This document shows, piece by piece, positions 23,718 to 36,444 of a stretch of 64,000 nt of DNA (positions are counted from its first letter, which is position 1; each line of letters starts with the position of its first letter). Made by a program: the position numbers and the translations under genes. A model generated the notes under the pieces. It saw nothing but the letters and a program-made list of their open reading frames with translations. It did not search any database and was not told the DNA's origin. This DNA comes from Diploscapter coronatus (taxonomy: Eukaryota; Nematoda; Chromadorea; Rhabditida; Rhabditidae), in assembly GCA_964036155.1 (NCBI GenBank), contig OZ038423.1:55071249-55135248 (forward strand). Reading direction: 5' to 3'.

Positions 23718-26700
23718 ATGGGAACGTGGACATCTCGTCTATTTCTGGTATTCTGTTACCACGTCCTTCTGCTGTTCGACATCGGCGGCAGTCAATTAGT
23801 AAATGCAGTGGGATATGGGGGAATTCAGTCAGACACAAATATCAATACGGACACCGGAACAGGCACGGGCAATCAACCAAATGGGCTCATCGATTCTGAA
23901 CTAGTACAAGGTGATCTTCATCGAATAAACGAAGTATTGCACGAAGAATTGAGAGATAAATGAAATTCTCCGGAAATGATAATATCCCTTCTGATATTTT
24001 AAATCGATTATTAACCATGTAGCTACATTCCGAAATCATTAAAAGCTATTTCATTCAGGCATTTAGCTTTTACAATCGAAACTGAACTTTCCATGAATTA
24101 ACATTAGTAAACTTTGGAGTTTCTCTGCTTCAATTCAAACATTCATCCAATCAATTTTAGAATGTACGGCGAATAAATCAGTCGATCTGTTATTGATTCT
24201 CGACGGCTCGGGCTCAATTGGGGATGAGACATTCAAAAGTCAGGTAATTCGATGCTTCGTGATTACTGACAAGTAGGATAGTAGTGACGATTTCATTGAT
24301 TTCCCATTTCTCACGCTATCTTTTCATATTTTTCGATCTTATAATTTATAAATGAAAGGATAAACATGCATCACGCCGTAATCGTCATTCATTAGTGACC
24401 GTGCGGTCATATAAAGTTCCTTCATTCATCGTTTACACTTGCAGGTTTCATTCGCCATGTCCCTCGCGCAGCGTCTGAACGTGTCGGACTCAGGCAGCCA
24501 CTTGGCAGTCATTCAATATGCCGAATTCCCCCGACTTGAGTTCGGTCTCGATCAATACACTCACCCCACACAGGTATTGTGTCGAATGAGCTTTTTCTCT
24601 GTCAACGAGTTCTTACCGAATCTCTTGAAATTTCAGTTAGAATGGGCTATTCAACGGATCAACTACATGTCAGGGGCGACGAATACGGGAAAGAGCTTGA
24701 AATTGGCAATCGAGAAAGGATTCCAAGGAGCCAGGGGAGGAAATATTCCAAAAGTTGCCGTGGTTATCACAGATGGACAGAGTCAGGTATGATATGATAT
24801 GGTAGTTGGGAAATTTTCTATTGTAAACATTTGCTGTTATTGAATTTGTAGTTTTTTTCTCTCTTGACTTTCGTTATTCGATTCATCGTGCACAAGGTTG
24901 AAATATTAATATATTTCTAAATTACTCAATCAAATGATTTTCTGAAAGAAGATCATGCTTTCCCCCTCAAAATATATATTTTCTAGGATGACGTGGCAGA
25001 ACCATCTCAATTGTTGCGAGATTCCCATGTTATGCTCTACGCAATTGGAGTTACCAATCTGATCAATATCCACCAACTTCATCAGGTTTGAATTTATCAC
25101 TTCTATTGATTTACTGATCTTGTTTAGATAACCGGAAATCCAGTTCGAGTTTTCACCGTGGAATCCTTTGAAGAGTTGGATAAATCACTGGCTGATTCAC
25201 TGACATGGGACATGTGCAAATCAGAGTTCAGTAAGTCAATTCAACAATTCATATTGACTGAAAATGCCATGAGAAATATACATACTAGCATCATCTTATT
25301 CTTCGAATAATTGAGAAATCAAACAAGGATTAAAGAACTGAGCAAAGAGTCGGCTCATTTTAGGACCTGGCACTCCCGATATAATCTGTGGCCCTGACAG
25401 AATTGGTGTTCGTGCTTCGACCAAAGAGCCTTTCGATGGCTATGTTTTCGTGATGGATCATTTCCATGATAAGGCAAATTATAGACGATGTATGAGAAAA
25501 AGAACATGTCTTTTAGAATTGCCGAGCAGGTCCAGAGAGTTTCGACGATGCACGAAGTATTGGGCTGACGATTCCATTTTCGAGTTGCAACGTGCACAGA
25601 TATCGATCGGTGAGCTGTCAGTCAAAGAAAAGTCACTGATTACGGCACTTCAGCTAAATCCCAAAGGCATATTTGTGGAAGTAACATTCGTATTCATGTT
25701 TCATCAGCTATTCATGACGAAATCCGATCAAACGATAAAGCTGCAATGTTTCTATATGGAAGCCCAGAAGCCTGTTACTGTCCCATTATCTGTCAGGTAG
25801 AATGATCTCATTGATTGAGTTGCCATGAAGAGGTACTATTCAGCATGATAACAACCCAATTTCGCGAGCAAATCTACCAAATGCCAGTCTGCACATACAC
25901 ACTGAGAAAGGACAGTCCTGATGGAGAAATTATAAAGTTTGCTTCGCTCGGAGAGAAAGTCTATCATCGGTAGGCGTGAAGATTTCCTTTCAAAATAAAA
26001 TATCTTGAAAAGAGCAATCTGCAGAACATTTTCTGCCAAAAAGTTGATAGATTCACAATTCTGTTCAAGTCAATTTGACTGTGAAACATGAACTTCGATA
26101 GATTTTCGAGAAATGATTCCATAACTCAGGTGGGAATGTGAAGAAGTCGAGCAAAAAGACACCTTTGGAATGTTGGTTCATTCGTGCTACGTTGACAATG
26201 GGTTTGGGGATCGGGTTGATGTTCTCGATGAAAATGGGTAAGTTTATAGTCAGAAAGAAAAAGGAATTCAATTTCATTCTCATTTTCCTGCTCTGTTTCA
26301 GTTGCGGTTTGGATTTCGTCATTTTGCGCACTCCAGAGTATGATTCATCTCTGAGGTTGGCCACTATTGCTACCTGGGTCTTCAAATATGCTGACAGACC
26401 GGTGTTGCAATTCCAATGTCAGGTAGAAAATCGATAAGATTCGTAAAAATAAAATTAACTAGAAAGAAATATATTTCCTGATGATGAGATAATTGGTCTG
26501 TTGTTTCGTCGGGACTAATGAAAAGAAGTGAAAGTGTGAGAACGAACGCCTTACTTATTTCTTCTTATCACATATCTTCATTCTTAAAACAAGAAAGTGA
26601 ATTGAAAATTACCACTCATCCCGAACTTTCTAATTCATGAAAATAAATAAAACATGTGTTACTAGCAAAGTTCTTGCAAAATTCGTTTCATTCAGATAAC

Positions 26701-27742
26701 CCTCTGCTTGAAATACGACAACGGGTGCAAAGAGATAACTCCTCCTAGGAATTGCAAGAAGCCGAAACATACTCATGAGAACTATCCGCACGAAGTTGAA
26801 TTGCTGCCAGCCACTACGACACTCCCTCCGAAGAGATCCAAGTTTGGAACGATCAACAACCCATCTGCAACATTATCGATTAGTTCGGATTCCAATACTA
26901 ACCGACCTACAACTCGTCCTTCGATAACTACAACTTCGACACAAAACAGGAACAGAAATGGAAATAGAAATCCACCTAGCAGTAGTTCATCCCGACCTCC
27001 TTCTGTGCTTAATCCAAACCCACCCCCTCCAAATTCCGAATCAATCGAAATCACCCGAACAATCGGCTCAGGCAATCCTCCACGAATTCCCCCCGACTTC
27101 ATTCCACCAGAAATCGACAACATTCCAAGCAGCAATGCAAATGGAAAGGCACAAAGAGTGCCACCTGCCAACCAGTCTGTGGAAGAAAATGATTTCGAAG
27201 GACCAGCTAAAGGAATAAACCCACAGCAGCATTCGATTGAAGAAACGCTGAAGAATGAAAACGGGATTTCGGGATACAACAGGAAGAGGAGCAGAGTGAT
27301 TTTTAGAAAATAGCAAATGATACAATAGCTGAATGATTTAGGCGAAACGTCATCCGGCTGGCTATGGCACAATTGACGTGTTCACTGACAAGATAATGGT
27401 TTTGGATCATAAATTGCACTGCGAGAATGCGGTAATTCTTAGAAGTATTATCAAAAAGTTAACACCGTTAAAAGTTAGAAAAGATTACTGAAAACCTAAT
27501 GCTCCTTTTATACGTTAAAGGATTTTTTTTTGCATACTTACGAATAAAATGATCAACCGAGCACCTCGCTTCAAATTAATCCTTATCGTTCGATAATCAA
27601 AGTGGTTGATGATAAACTCCAGACATTCGACTGGCAAATAATCGCTTTGATTGCCTCTACCACCGCTGCCAACATCCTGATCTTCGTGACGAGTTGCGTG
27701 GTCTGGGTGCGCATTTGCCGAAAACATCGTTACGCTGTTTAG
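23718..27742 (+). CDS. cut-6: VWA plus ZP domain transmembrane cuticlin (CUT-6-like)
   Basis: Exons: 23718-23910, 24161-24243, 24445-24573, 24637-24786, 24987-25085, 25128-25230, 25364-25796, 25844-25969, 26130-26237, 26302-26422, 26696-27295, then 27342-27431 or 27342-27457, and a last exon ending 27742. A signal peptide (SRLFLVFCYHVLLLF) opens the protein. The VWA domain starts near residue 72 with the MIDAS motif D79-G-S-G-S. The ZP domain starts near residue 253 (ICGPDRIGVRAS) and contains FVTK-like MTKSDQ, LQCFYMEA, MLVHSCYVDNG and YADRPVLQFQC, all diagnostic of nematode cuticlins. A Thr/Asn/Pro-rich linker of about 160 residues follows, then a basic furin-like site (RKRSRAKR), a TM helix and a short tail. 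CUT-6 shapes the dauer cuticle and body in C. elegans. The last splice junction is unsettled: the obvious GTAATT donor does not keep frame with the TM exon. Confidence 0.85.
27296..27341 (+). other. 46-nt intron at the furin-site region of the VWA-ZP gene
   Basis: GTGATTTTT at 27296 to ATTTAG at 27341 removes an in-frame TAG (27311-27313) and joins AGC AGA to GCG AAA CGT in phase 0, creating the basic RKRSRAKR run. Retention would give a truncated, soluble protein ending in RVIFRK. Confidence 0.6.
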
Positions 27743-28229
27743 TGTCATTTTGAGCTTTTCATAATTCACACATATCCGGTACATTTTAGTTATGACACTT
27801 CTTTAGGTCTGGCTAGATTTTTGTAGTTTTCTAATTTAGTGCAATGACATCGTGTGCAATCATTGACCATGAGACTTTTTCCGTATTACCTCAATCCTAC
27901 TCTAATTGTAATTTTTTGCATATCAAGTTTACCATTGATGATAAGATGGATGACAATAAATTCAAAATGTATATATCTTCATGAAAATCGTCAAACAAAA
28001 TGTTATTTCCATGGCCACTATTTGGATACAAAAGCGTGTGAGGTCGTCACCACTTTTCATATTCTCTCTTCCAAATCCTAGATATCTCTGAACTCTCCTC
28101 CTATCATACAAGTGAGATATTCAGCCTTCCAATCGATCCCCTACAACCACTGTCATCTTTCACATTTCTTACTGACATTTCCTTGATTTGTGACCTTGTC
28201 AACTCTACTAATTTCTTGCTGCAATTCTA
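27743..28229. other. Intergenic gap between cuticlin and AP-2 genes
   Basis: About 490 nt. AATAAA near 27955 may terminate the cuticlin transcript. No gene or strong repeat seen. Confidence 0.4.
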
Positions 28230-31200
28230 ATGAATTCGACGGCGATTAACGAAGCTCCTGATTCGACGAGGAACGAGTCTGAGGATGTGAATGTAAATGA
28301 AGCTGAACGAGAGGAGGGAGAAGAAGAAGTCGAGCAGAGGCCATTCAGCCCGACTGATCCGAGTGAATTCTTCGTCATGGATGACGATGAACGGCATGAG
28401 GTTTGCGATTTGGTATTAGTTAAAAAGTCTCGAAATCTCATATTTCTTTGGTTAATAAAATATTTTTGTTCAGGAGAAAAGCAGCGCTGAAAACGATGCA
28501 ATTGGGTTAGACGTGCGGCAATCAAATACAGTGCAACAATGGAACGTACACCAGCAACCGTCTACTACACCAATGCATAGACCAATTCAGCCTCCCAACC
28601 CTTCTGCCAATGCATTCAATTTGAAGAGCCTCCCAACACAACCACAATACTCCCAGCACTATCAACATGCGCAGTTTGTAAGTTTTTTCCTCTTAATTTT
28701 ATTATTGTCATAAGACATGATTTCTTTTCGAATTCACTTACTCGTTGTTTTCTAAGACGATAAGATATCTTCAGAATCCTCGAGCTTGCAGCACTCCTAT
28801 TCAGCCTATGATTCGACGGACGCCTTTAGGAGAAGTTAATCCGAATATTGGTAATAATCGGGTAAGAATTCGCTCTTGTAACTAAAGGAGGTTACCAAAT
28901 GGGTGATTTCAGTTCCTCCCATCCCAATTGTATTCCTCATCAGCTCAACCACCAACTCCAATACCATCACTTGGTGTGTATGACAAGCAGTCCATCAAAT
29001 ATCCAGCAGAAAATGTGCCAATTCGATCATTGACTTCATCACCGTTCCGTCGAAATGTCATGCATCCATACCAACGACAGAATTCGGCCACTGAATTTGG
29101 GACCGTAAGTTTTTCGATTGAAATCAATTGAAAGGACGATAACATATTGTATGTGAAAGTGATTATAGGATTTTTCGATCAAATGATGATGATAAAGTTA
29201 TTTTAGAGATCCTATCCGATGATGGTTCAACAACAGTCCCTATCTCATTCGGCGACAACAATTTCAAGCCCCTCTTCGTACTACCCACATACAAACTCAT
29301 CTTCATCCGCCTATGATTCTTCGAGCCATTCCATTCAAAACCACCCACCATCACATTCATTCCCTTCAACTTCGACTTCTTCGGAAGAAACTCTGGATGA
29401 ATCGCATCAATCTGTGCCTGATTCTTCTTCAAATAGCCCTGTAATTTATCAACAGCAGCAGCAGCAAGCTCAATCGGACTATGTCTTTGACGACAAGAAT
29501 GGGCTAAAGATAGGTAATAAAAATTTGATAAAAATAAATGAATGATGAAATCAGCCATCCTAATTTTTAGCTGCTCACTTTGGTCAACGCGGTTTGCACG
29601 AGGAATTCGAACAAGTCACAGGTCGGCTATGCTTGATGAGTGGTTGCAGAAGATACAAGGTAGCTCATTGTTAGGGAGCTATACAGTTCTATCTATTTTA
29701 ACACTTAGGTAACAGTTGGGGAAATCCTTCGTCGAGTCCGAGAGCCTGAAACAATGCATCTGAGTTTGGTCAGTGGACTGCTGAGGAAGTGAGACTTATT
29801 GGGGCGCTTTGAAGATAACCTTACATTTATAGAGGAAAGTGCTCGAATGCAAGCAAGGAATTGCAGTCGAAGTTGGAGAAAGTTGGACTTCATGTTCCTT
29901 CGGGAAGACGGAAATCATTCGGAATTACAACGTTCACGGCATTGTGTGAAGGTAATCTTATTTTGCGCAAAAATAAGTAATCGCCTTATATCTTAGAAGA
30001 AGCAATTCATATGGCGGACGACTTTCGGAAGTTGATTTTGGAAATGAACACGGGTATAATGGCAAGATGCCTGATTGGAGTGAACCAGAATGGGGAAAAC
30101 TCGGTGGCGCAACCCAAACCCGAGGAATGTATGAAGTTCATCAATCGACAGCTGGAAGGGGCTAGGTACGAATCATTGCGATTGGTATAATGAGAAAATA
30201 GAAGATAGCAATCTGTTGAAGTATCATATTCTGTCCAATTTTGATTCGGCTAATTTTCACAATGCCTAAATCGCAGCTGATTGGCGTTGAAGTCTTGGCA
30301 TTGACAATCAATGTCATAAGGTGTCATCTTTAATATTCTATGAATCTATCTAAAATTCGATGTTTTATTTTATTTGGAATCATAATGAGACGATTTTAGA
30401 TGGTTCATCGATCTAATGTCCTCAGTCTATAATGGAGTGAGCAATCGACCTGCGGAAATGAGCCCTCCTCGAAATGCAGCAGAGCATTTCATTTGCAACT
30501 TTAATTTGGTAAAAATGGCCGTAAAATAAAATCAATTACAACTAAAATTCAGCTGACTCATGGATTTGGTCACAATGCAGTAAAAAGCGTGTTGACGCAT
30601 TTGCGGTCGATGACTGATGAAATGGCTAAGGCATTGGGCGCTGTGCCTGTTATTCCACAAAGATCTACGCTGCAACAGGTAAATTATAGACTTGTATTCC
30701 ATTTATTGAACAAATAACAGTAAAAAATCGTGATATCGATATTGAAATGATGAAATATCATGAAGATATTATTTTCATATTCACTCAGACCATATGGGCA
30801 TTTCATGTTATTCGGCTTTTCATAAAAAAGATTTGGCACTTTCTCTCATTTTATAGCTTCTCATTCGCTCTCACTTTCAAATGTCTTCATATTTATCTAC
30901 TAAATTTGCCAAAAACTATTCTTATCGCTACGCTACAGTCACTTTACTCTACTCACCTTCTAGTGTTTGATGCCTTAGGGGAAAAAGGTCGAGAGAACGT
31001 TTGAAAGTGAGAAGCTAGAGAAATGAAAGACAGCCAGATTTGAATGAAAAATGGTATATGATATTGTATAATTGTTAAACTGCGCTTTCAATATCTTCTG
31101 ATTAGTCGTATCAATACATTACTTTTCAGACACCTACAGTAATGACATATCCTGCAATGCCTACGATGCCTCACCACATGACCTTTCCCGTACCACCTTC

Positions 31201-31450
31201 CGGGTATTTCCCCAGTCCACCCCCTGCTACAGTTTCAGTGCCGTCCACCCCCACTCCATCCTCGTCTTCCCCATTCCCTCACCATTCACATTCTGCTTCG
31301 CCTCAATTACCCCAGCATCAATCAATTCCATACCCTTCTTCTGTCGTGCCTCAATCGTATCCTCAGCAGAATCAGCCACCTTCTGTAGGACATTCCAATT
31401 CATTGTACTCGCCTTCTACACCATCGTCTTCATATGATTCACAAGGTTAA
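28230..31450 (+). CDS. AP-2 family transcription factor
   Basis: Twelve exons, 657 aa: 28230-28400, 28474-28677, 28775-28861, 28913-29104, 29207-29513, 29571-29659, 29709-29788, 29833-29951, 29997-30165, 30400-30508, 30553-30678, 31130-31450. Residues 1-320 are low-complexity (acidic start, then Pro/Ser/Gln-rich with a short polyQ). From about residue 335 the AP-2 DNA-binding and helix-span-helix dimerisation region is clear: VTGRLCLMSGCRRYKVTVGE, then LLRKGKCSNASKELQSKL, LHVPSGRRK, EAIHMADDF, and LTHGFGHNAV matching the family's LISHGFG segment. The closing ~105 residues form a Pro/Ser tail that follows the domain. AP-2 proteins bind GCC-N3-GGC-like sites and control epidermal, neural and sleep-neuron programmes (APTF-1 to -4 in C. 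elegans). Which paralogue this is cannot be told. The usual PPxY transactivation motif was not seen. Confidence 0.9.
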
Positions 31451-31523
31451 TTTGTCAATTCTTGCCACTTTTCATCTATGAATTTGAGTAATTCATTTTT
31501 TTTACCTATTATTGTCTATTTAG

Positions 31524-31595
31524 GAGTCGTCGAATTGTATAGTCAGACCAAAATGTTTTTTTTTTCAACTTTTAACCGACTACATATCACGACTC
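31524..31595. repeat. Hairpin downstream of AP-2
   Basis: GAGTCGT..TATAGTC (31524-31544) pairs with GACTACATATCACGACTC (31578-31595), with a T-rich loop. About 72 nt, in the size range of a pre-miRNA, but the stem has internal gaps. Confidence 0.4.
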
Positions 31596-32204
31596 GACTA
31601 TAATTAGTCACTAAATTATGTCTTTCATGCCTTAGTTTCTAAAATAAATTTTTAATTTCTTTTATTCAAAATATGAAAAATATTTTAAGTATTGAAATCG
31701 AGTTGAATTAATCCAAATATATGAGTGAGTGGTGCAAAATTTTAGAATTGACTGAAATTTTGAACGGGAAACGAAATATTTGGAGGGAAAATTGAGATTT
31801 TCGAGGAAAAGAAAACGAAATGAGAAGCCGACTCCTAAGGGCGGAACAAATTAATTTCGCAGGTGAACATTTTTGATAATTCATTTTAAAATTGGTAGCA
31901 GTATAAGGGGAGATTTTGTCGAGAAAAATCGGCCAATTTTTATGAAATAGAAATCTTAACGAAGGGAGAATATCACAACGCGAAAGGTTTGCAGAGAAAA
32001 TATGAAATAGGACATGAATTGATAGGTAAAATTTATGTTTGAAGAAAACTTGAGAAGTTTGATTGGAAAAAAGCCAGAAATCTTATTAAATTGCTCAAGC
32101 TTTCAAAGAAATTATTTCTAGATTACATCTTTACTAGCTGAAAACTATAAACATTGCCTGCAGGGAGAGGTGGTTGGGTTTGGGGAACATTTTTGATTTT
32201 GTAA

Positions 32205-32251
32205 ATTTTCAGGTCAGGGACTATTTTTCTGAATGTCCATGACCCGAAAAT
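32205..32251. repeat. 17-bp hairpin
   Basis: ATTTTCAGGTCAGGGAC (32205-32221) and GTCCATGACCCGAAAAT (32235-32251) pair over 17 positions with two differences and a 13-nt loop. The central pairs are GC-rich, unlike the surrounding DNA. Confidence 0.5.
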
Positions 32252-32263
32252 ACATAATAATTA

Positions 32264-32354
32264 GTCAACTTATTCCGCTGATTATTTTTTTTATGAATAT
32301 AAAAAATTCATTTCTTATTTTATTTTAAATCAGCGGTGATCTTGCTTAGTTGAC
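32264..32354. repeat. Hairpin adjacent to the previous one
   Basis: GTCAACT (32264-32270) pairs with AGTTGAC (32348-32354), and CCGCTGATT (32275-32283) with AATCAGCGG (32328-32336). An asymmetric bulge separates the two blocks. It lies 12 nt from the 32205-32251 hairpin, so the two form a tandem. Confidence 0.5.
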
Positions 32355-33037
32355 CAATATTTTGCATAAAATTTTAGACAGCAACACGAAAAATCAGTAT
32401 ATAGAATAATAAACTTAGAGTAGCATTTTACATGTATAGAAATGTGTTGGACTGAGACTCATTTAGTTGAATATGAGGAAGATGAACGAACTACGTAAAG
32501 GGCAGCCATTGTTAACTATTCTCAAATAAAAAGGCAATTATTGAGATCAAGCATCTAGTTTTTCACTTTAAATCATTTTCCTGATCTGAATAATTCTCGA
32601 AACTAATTGTCAAAACTCCAAACAACCGTAATGATATATATGATCGAGAAATTCTTTTAAAATATGAGTAGAAATTTAGAATTAGTTGCTTTTTAGTACT
32701 CTTTTCTGGACAAAACCTCTAATATGAAAAATCCAGAATCGTAGTTTTGCATGAAATCCCGAATGACTCGCAAATTTTCCAACGAAAATAGCATTAAACA
32801 TTAAACTAGCCGATGATTGTAGTCATTTGTCGTAAATCATAACTATGATTTGATATCGAAGCGAAGACTTTTTCTGCAGAAACTCCATTTCGTCTATCCG
32901 AATGAACTTTAAGAGCGACACGTCGAGATATTCAATTTAGTTAGTTTAGGAATAGAAAATATGAATAATTGCAGATGTTATACTGCATTTCTAAAATTTG
33001 AGTTTAAAAATGAAAATTGTAAATTTTCCAACCTGTG

Positions 33038-36000
33038 TTACATTTTGGGTCGTTTCATTCCAGCGATGCCATTGAGAATGGACTGAGGCAAGTAAGCGGG
33101 TGATTGCAGCAAATCCATTTCGTGACTATTCGGAGAGATGGAGCGCAGATCCGTGCTCAAGGGTAACCCTAAAATGTATTTTTTAAAGAATTAGTAGTTT
33201 TATACTTTCTGAAAATAATGTTATGTTCTTCGTGAAGAAGAAGAAAATTTTCGAAATTTATACTATCATTACGAGATTTTATAAATTGGAATACTCTCTT
33301 ACCATTCAAGCAATGACATCTGGCTTCTCTTTCCCTCAGCAGTGCAGTCACTCGGTCGAGTTCTCGTCGCAGGACTTGGTTTTGTGTCTGAACTCATCAG
33401 TTCGACATTTCATAGAGGGCAAATTCATACTGTCAACTGCACTTTGTCTTGTTCAAGGGTGTGCACTCTGGTGATCATATCGTCGTGTTCCTCCTTCTTT
33501 CTCTTCCTGTATCTGACCGCAGCAGCCTTGTTTCTCTCGAGTATGGTCATCCTCCTCTCGTCAGGAGGCAGGTCTGCAGTGAGCGAGGCCCTGCCTCTGC
33601 CTCTTCCCCTGCTGGGAGTGGCATTTGCCCCTCCACCGCTGGGTGTCGGAGTGATCTCCCGTTCACTGCTCGTGTTCTGTCGAGATCGACTCGTATCGAG
33701 GGATGTGAGTGCATTCGCGAGCGTCACTGTGGAGGATGAAGTAGCCAAAGAGATCGGGCCAAGTCCATCTGAAAATTCTCGTCACTTTTTCTTTCCAATA
33801 TGTTTCTCATTGTTAGATTTTTTTGGAAAGTTTATTATCTGGGAAGTGTTGATAAATAGGGAAAAAGAAAAGTATGGGCTTCCCAAGAAGTCTATTACTA
33901 ATGTTTTTAATATCTAATTTGCAAATTTAGGTTTTCTATTTTAAAAATATAGAACAAATTTCCAACCTATAGGGTTGGCCTTAGAAATTGCGGGTTTAAT
34001 ATCCATGGAATCCCAATTGACTGCAGCCTCCTGTTGCTGCTGATGCAGATTGCGAAGTGCAGTGAGGAGAGGTGGCTGCAGGGACTGCGAACTGATCGAC
34101 GACACATCTGAGCCGGGTGAATGTTGCTTGCTAAAATCGAAGAACTACTGAATTACTGAGTTTGAATGAAAGTGTAATGCATTGCAAGTACAATCTACAC
34201 TCGCTGTTCACACTGTCACGACAATAATCAATTGCGACTACGATATATTCAGATAATGATTTGACCATTTAGGAATCTCAGAAATTTTTCTTAGTTTTCA
34301 GATGAAATTATAAGTTGAATATGCTTCAGATAAAGAATTTCATAAGAACTATGAACTTGCACACACACACACACAACACGAATTTAGCCAAACCACATCG
34401 ATATAAGCACCAAACGGAGAACATACACCATTGACACATTAAATGACACAGGATTTGGATTAATGCTCTGGAAGCAGCTTACTCAGTCAGCCCGTTGTTA
34501 TTTTCTTGTTGTTTGCGAGGCGAGTGAGCGGAACTGACGAGGAGAGGCGGGGCTAGCAGACCGGCTGCAGTAGACATGGGCACTACGAGAGGCAGTCCTA
34601 GCACTCCAGCAGAGTTCGGGGCTGAATTGTTCGGGGAACGGAACAGCATTGACAGGTCCGGTCTGCAGCAATACGCTTACTATCAGAATTTATTCTAATA
34701 AGCTGTTCGAGGTTTTCTATCGTTGAGTCATTCTAATTTACAAAAAGAAATGAAGAGAATCCACAAATTTTTAGTCAAGTTTCACTAAAGTTAGTGCTTT
34801 AAGATCTCAATTCCTTTATGAACGAGATTCAAAAGATTCTGAAGGATTACTTTGTAACTCAACGATATTCATTCATTCTTCGTTTTCGCGTTTTTTTTCC
34901 TTTCTAATTATGTTCTATTCATCTCGTCAAATTAGTGATAGCGTAGTGAAAACGTAAGACTCGTCAACAAAGATGCAAAAGCATTAGAGGATAAGCCATT
35001 AGGTCAAGCGGAGGGAGAATTTTTCAACTTATTAGGAAATGCACTCGTTATTTTTAAAGATGTGATTGTTTAAGCGAATTTCAGCAGGATTTTGTTGAAT
35101 TTTTGTTAACAGAGAATAAAGCGCGAGCAGAACAGATTTGTTTGGGTTTGGGAATGCATAAATATGCCAAAGGAAATGACAAAATATCGGGAAGAAAAGC
35201 TGTGTGATTAGGACGATTTGCGTGATTTGTTAGAGATTCCACGTGAATGATATTCTCTGCACAATGATTCAGAGAAAACTCTTTAGGAAAAATATAAACG
35301 AGACTTACTTATTTTGTAGATAATTGATTGTGTGGAGCCTATCGTGGTGCATGTCCAGCACTGCATTCAACACGTCTGCAGTGCGGGGAGCGGCCGATTC
35401 GGAAGATTTCGCTTGCTCGGACATCTGGAATAAAGTATTTATCGGTTGAATTAAAAAAAAAAATTATTTTCATTTTTTGTTTGGATTTGACGAAATGCCT
35501 TTTTTCTGGTTGTTTTCCCAATTTACCATTGTGTGTCGTCATTTGCCGTCATTTTGTTAAATAGTTTACCTCTTCCATATTTTTCACAATAGTTTTTCCC
35601 AATTTTCCTCAATAAAAAATCATAAATCTTACCGACGAGACAAGTTTCGAGAAGTCAGCCGTCGTGATATTGTCGGTTCCTTCACTGTTCGGTTGCAAGA
35701 ATCCAATGTTAGAGAAAATGCTTGGGGATTGCTGCAGGGAGGTTGTGATGGACGGCATGGAGACCATTGCTAAAACATTTGGAATCATATTCATAATTTC
35801 CGGCCTTACAACTTCCGAGCAGATTGATTTTGGGCGGTTCGAGACCGTCGTCGGGGCCGAAGTTGATTCGTCGATTGGCCTCGCGGAATTTCTGCTCGAA
35901 CGGGTTGATCTGCAGGCATTTCTGCATCAGTTCTGCAGTTGAGGGTAATTCTGAAATTTTATTCATAAAATTTGATTTTTAAAATTTTCTTACCAAGAGT

Positions 36001-36444
36001 GCCTGTTAGGCCGAGTAATTTGGACGCATTAGGCGTTTCGAGAGCCGACGTTGCTGATTCAGTCACCATGTTTAGATGCTGAAAAATTGAATATATTTCA
36101 AGTATTTTACAAGTTTTTTTTTTCTGAAAGTATCTATGAAACTATTCACTGAGATCGGACCTCTTCTATTCTTCATCTCTTCAATGGTCACAATTTGTAA
36201 AACTCACCAATTCTTTATCCTTTTCTTATACTTGATGGCATAAAATGTATCGAATTCTACAAATGGTGACAATAAAGAATTGAAAGTGCAAAAGGTCCCG
36301 AAATCGTTAGAACATTCACTTTAGACAATTAAGAATATTATAATTTTTCAAATCTTAAATTTAGTATACCTTAGGAGAAGAGTTGCCTGGGACGGCGACA
36401 GCAGTGGAACCCTGTGAATTGGATGTACTCACGACTGAAGACAT
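33038..36444 (-). CDS. bZIP transcription factor of the ATF-2/ATF-7 class
   Basis: Ten exons on the minus strand, 483 aa: 36444-36370, 36078-35994, 35950-35810, 35769-35633, 35424-35309, 34662-34483, 34130-33967, 33768-33431, 33387-33303, 33168-33038. The bZIP starts near residue 370 with [20 protein letters not shown], followed by heptads of the leucine zipper across the 43-nt intron. Upstream, [21 protein letters not shown] and INFGPDD resemble the ATF-2 segment after its zinc finger (LFNELASPFENEFKKA). A classical N-terminal C2H2 finger was not found. ATF-7 acts downstream of p38 MAPK PMK-1 in nematode innate immunity; whether this is that orthologue is inference. At the usual Cys/Ser DNA-contact position of the basic region the residue is Tyr386. 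Confidence 0.85.
36157..36298 (-). repeat. Imperfect hairpin in intron 1 of the bZIP gene
   Basis: Bases 36157-36199 (GGACCT...ATTTGTA) align with the reverse complement of 36258-36298 with one or two gaps. Matching blocks are GGACCT, TTCA, TCTT, GTCAC and ATTTGTA. The loop is about 58 nt. Both strands could fold. Confidence 0.45.

Larger units (their letters stand above)
31451..33037. other. Convergent intergenic region with several hairpins
   Basis: The 3' ends of AP-2 (+) and the ATF gene (-) face each other across about 1.6 kb of very AT-rich DNA. AATAAA near 31640 may end AP-2 mRNA. Three good hairpins are present and listed separately. No protein-coding frame is supported. Confidence 0.5.

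Noticed and set aside
26782..27372. 196-codon minus-strand frame
   Set aside because: Antisense shadow of the low-complexity linker exon of the VWA-ZP gene.
33342..33917. 191-codon plus-strand frame
   Set aside because: Antisense shadow of the bZIP exons 33768-33431 and 33387-33303.
34362..34378. Short AC dinucleotide run
   Set aside because: Ordinary microsatellite in a bZIP intron.
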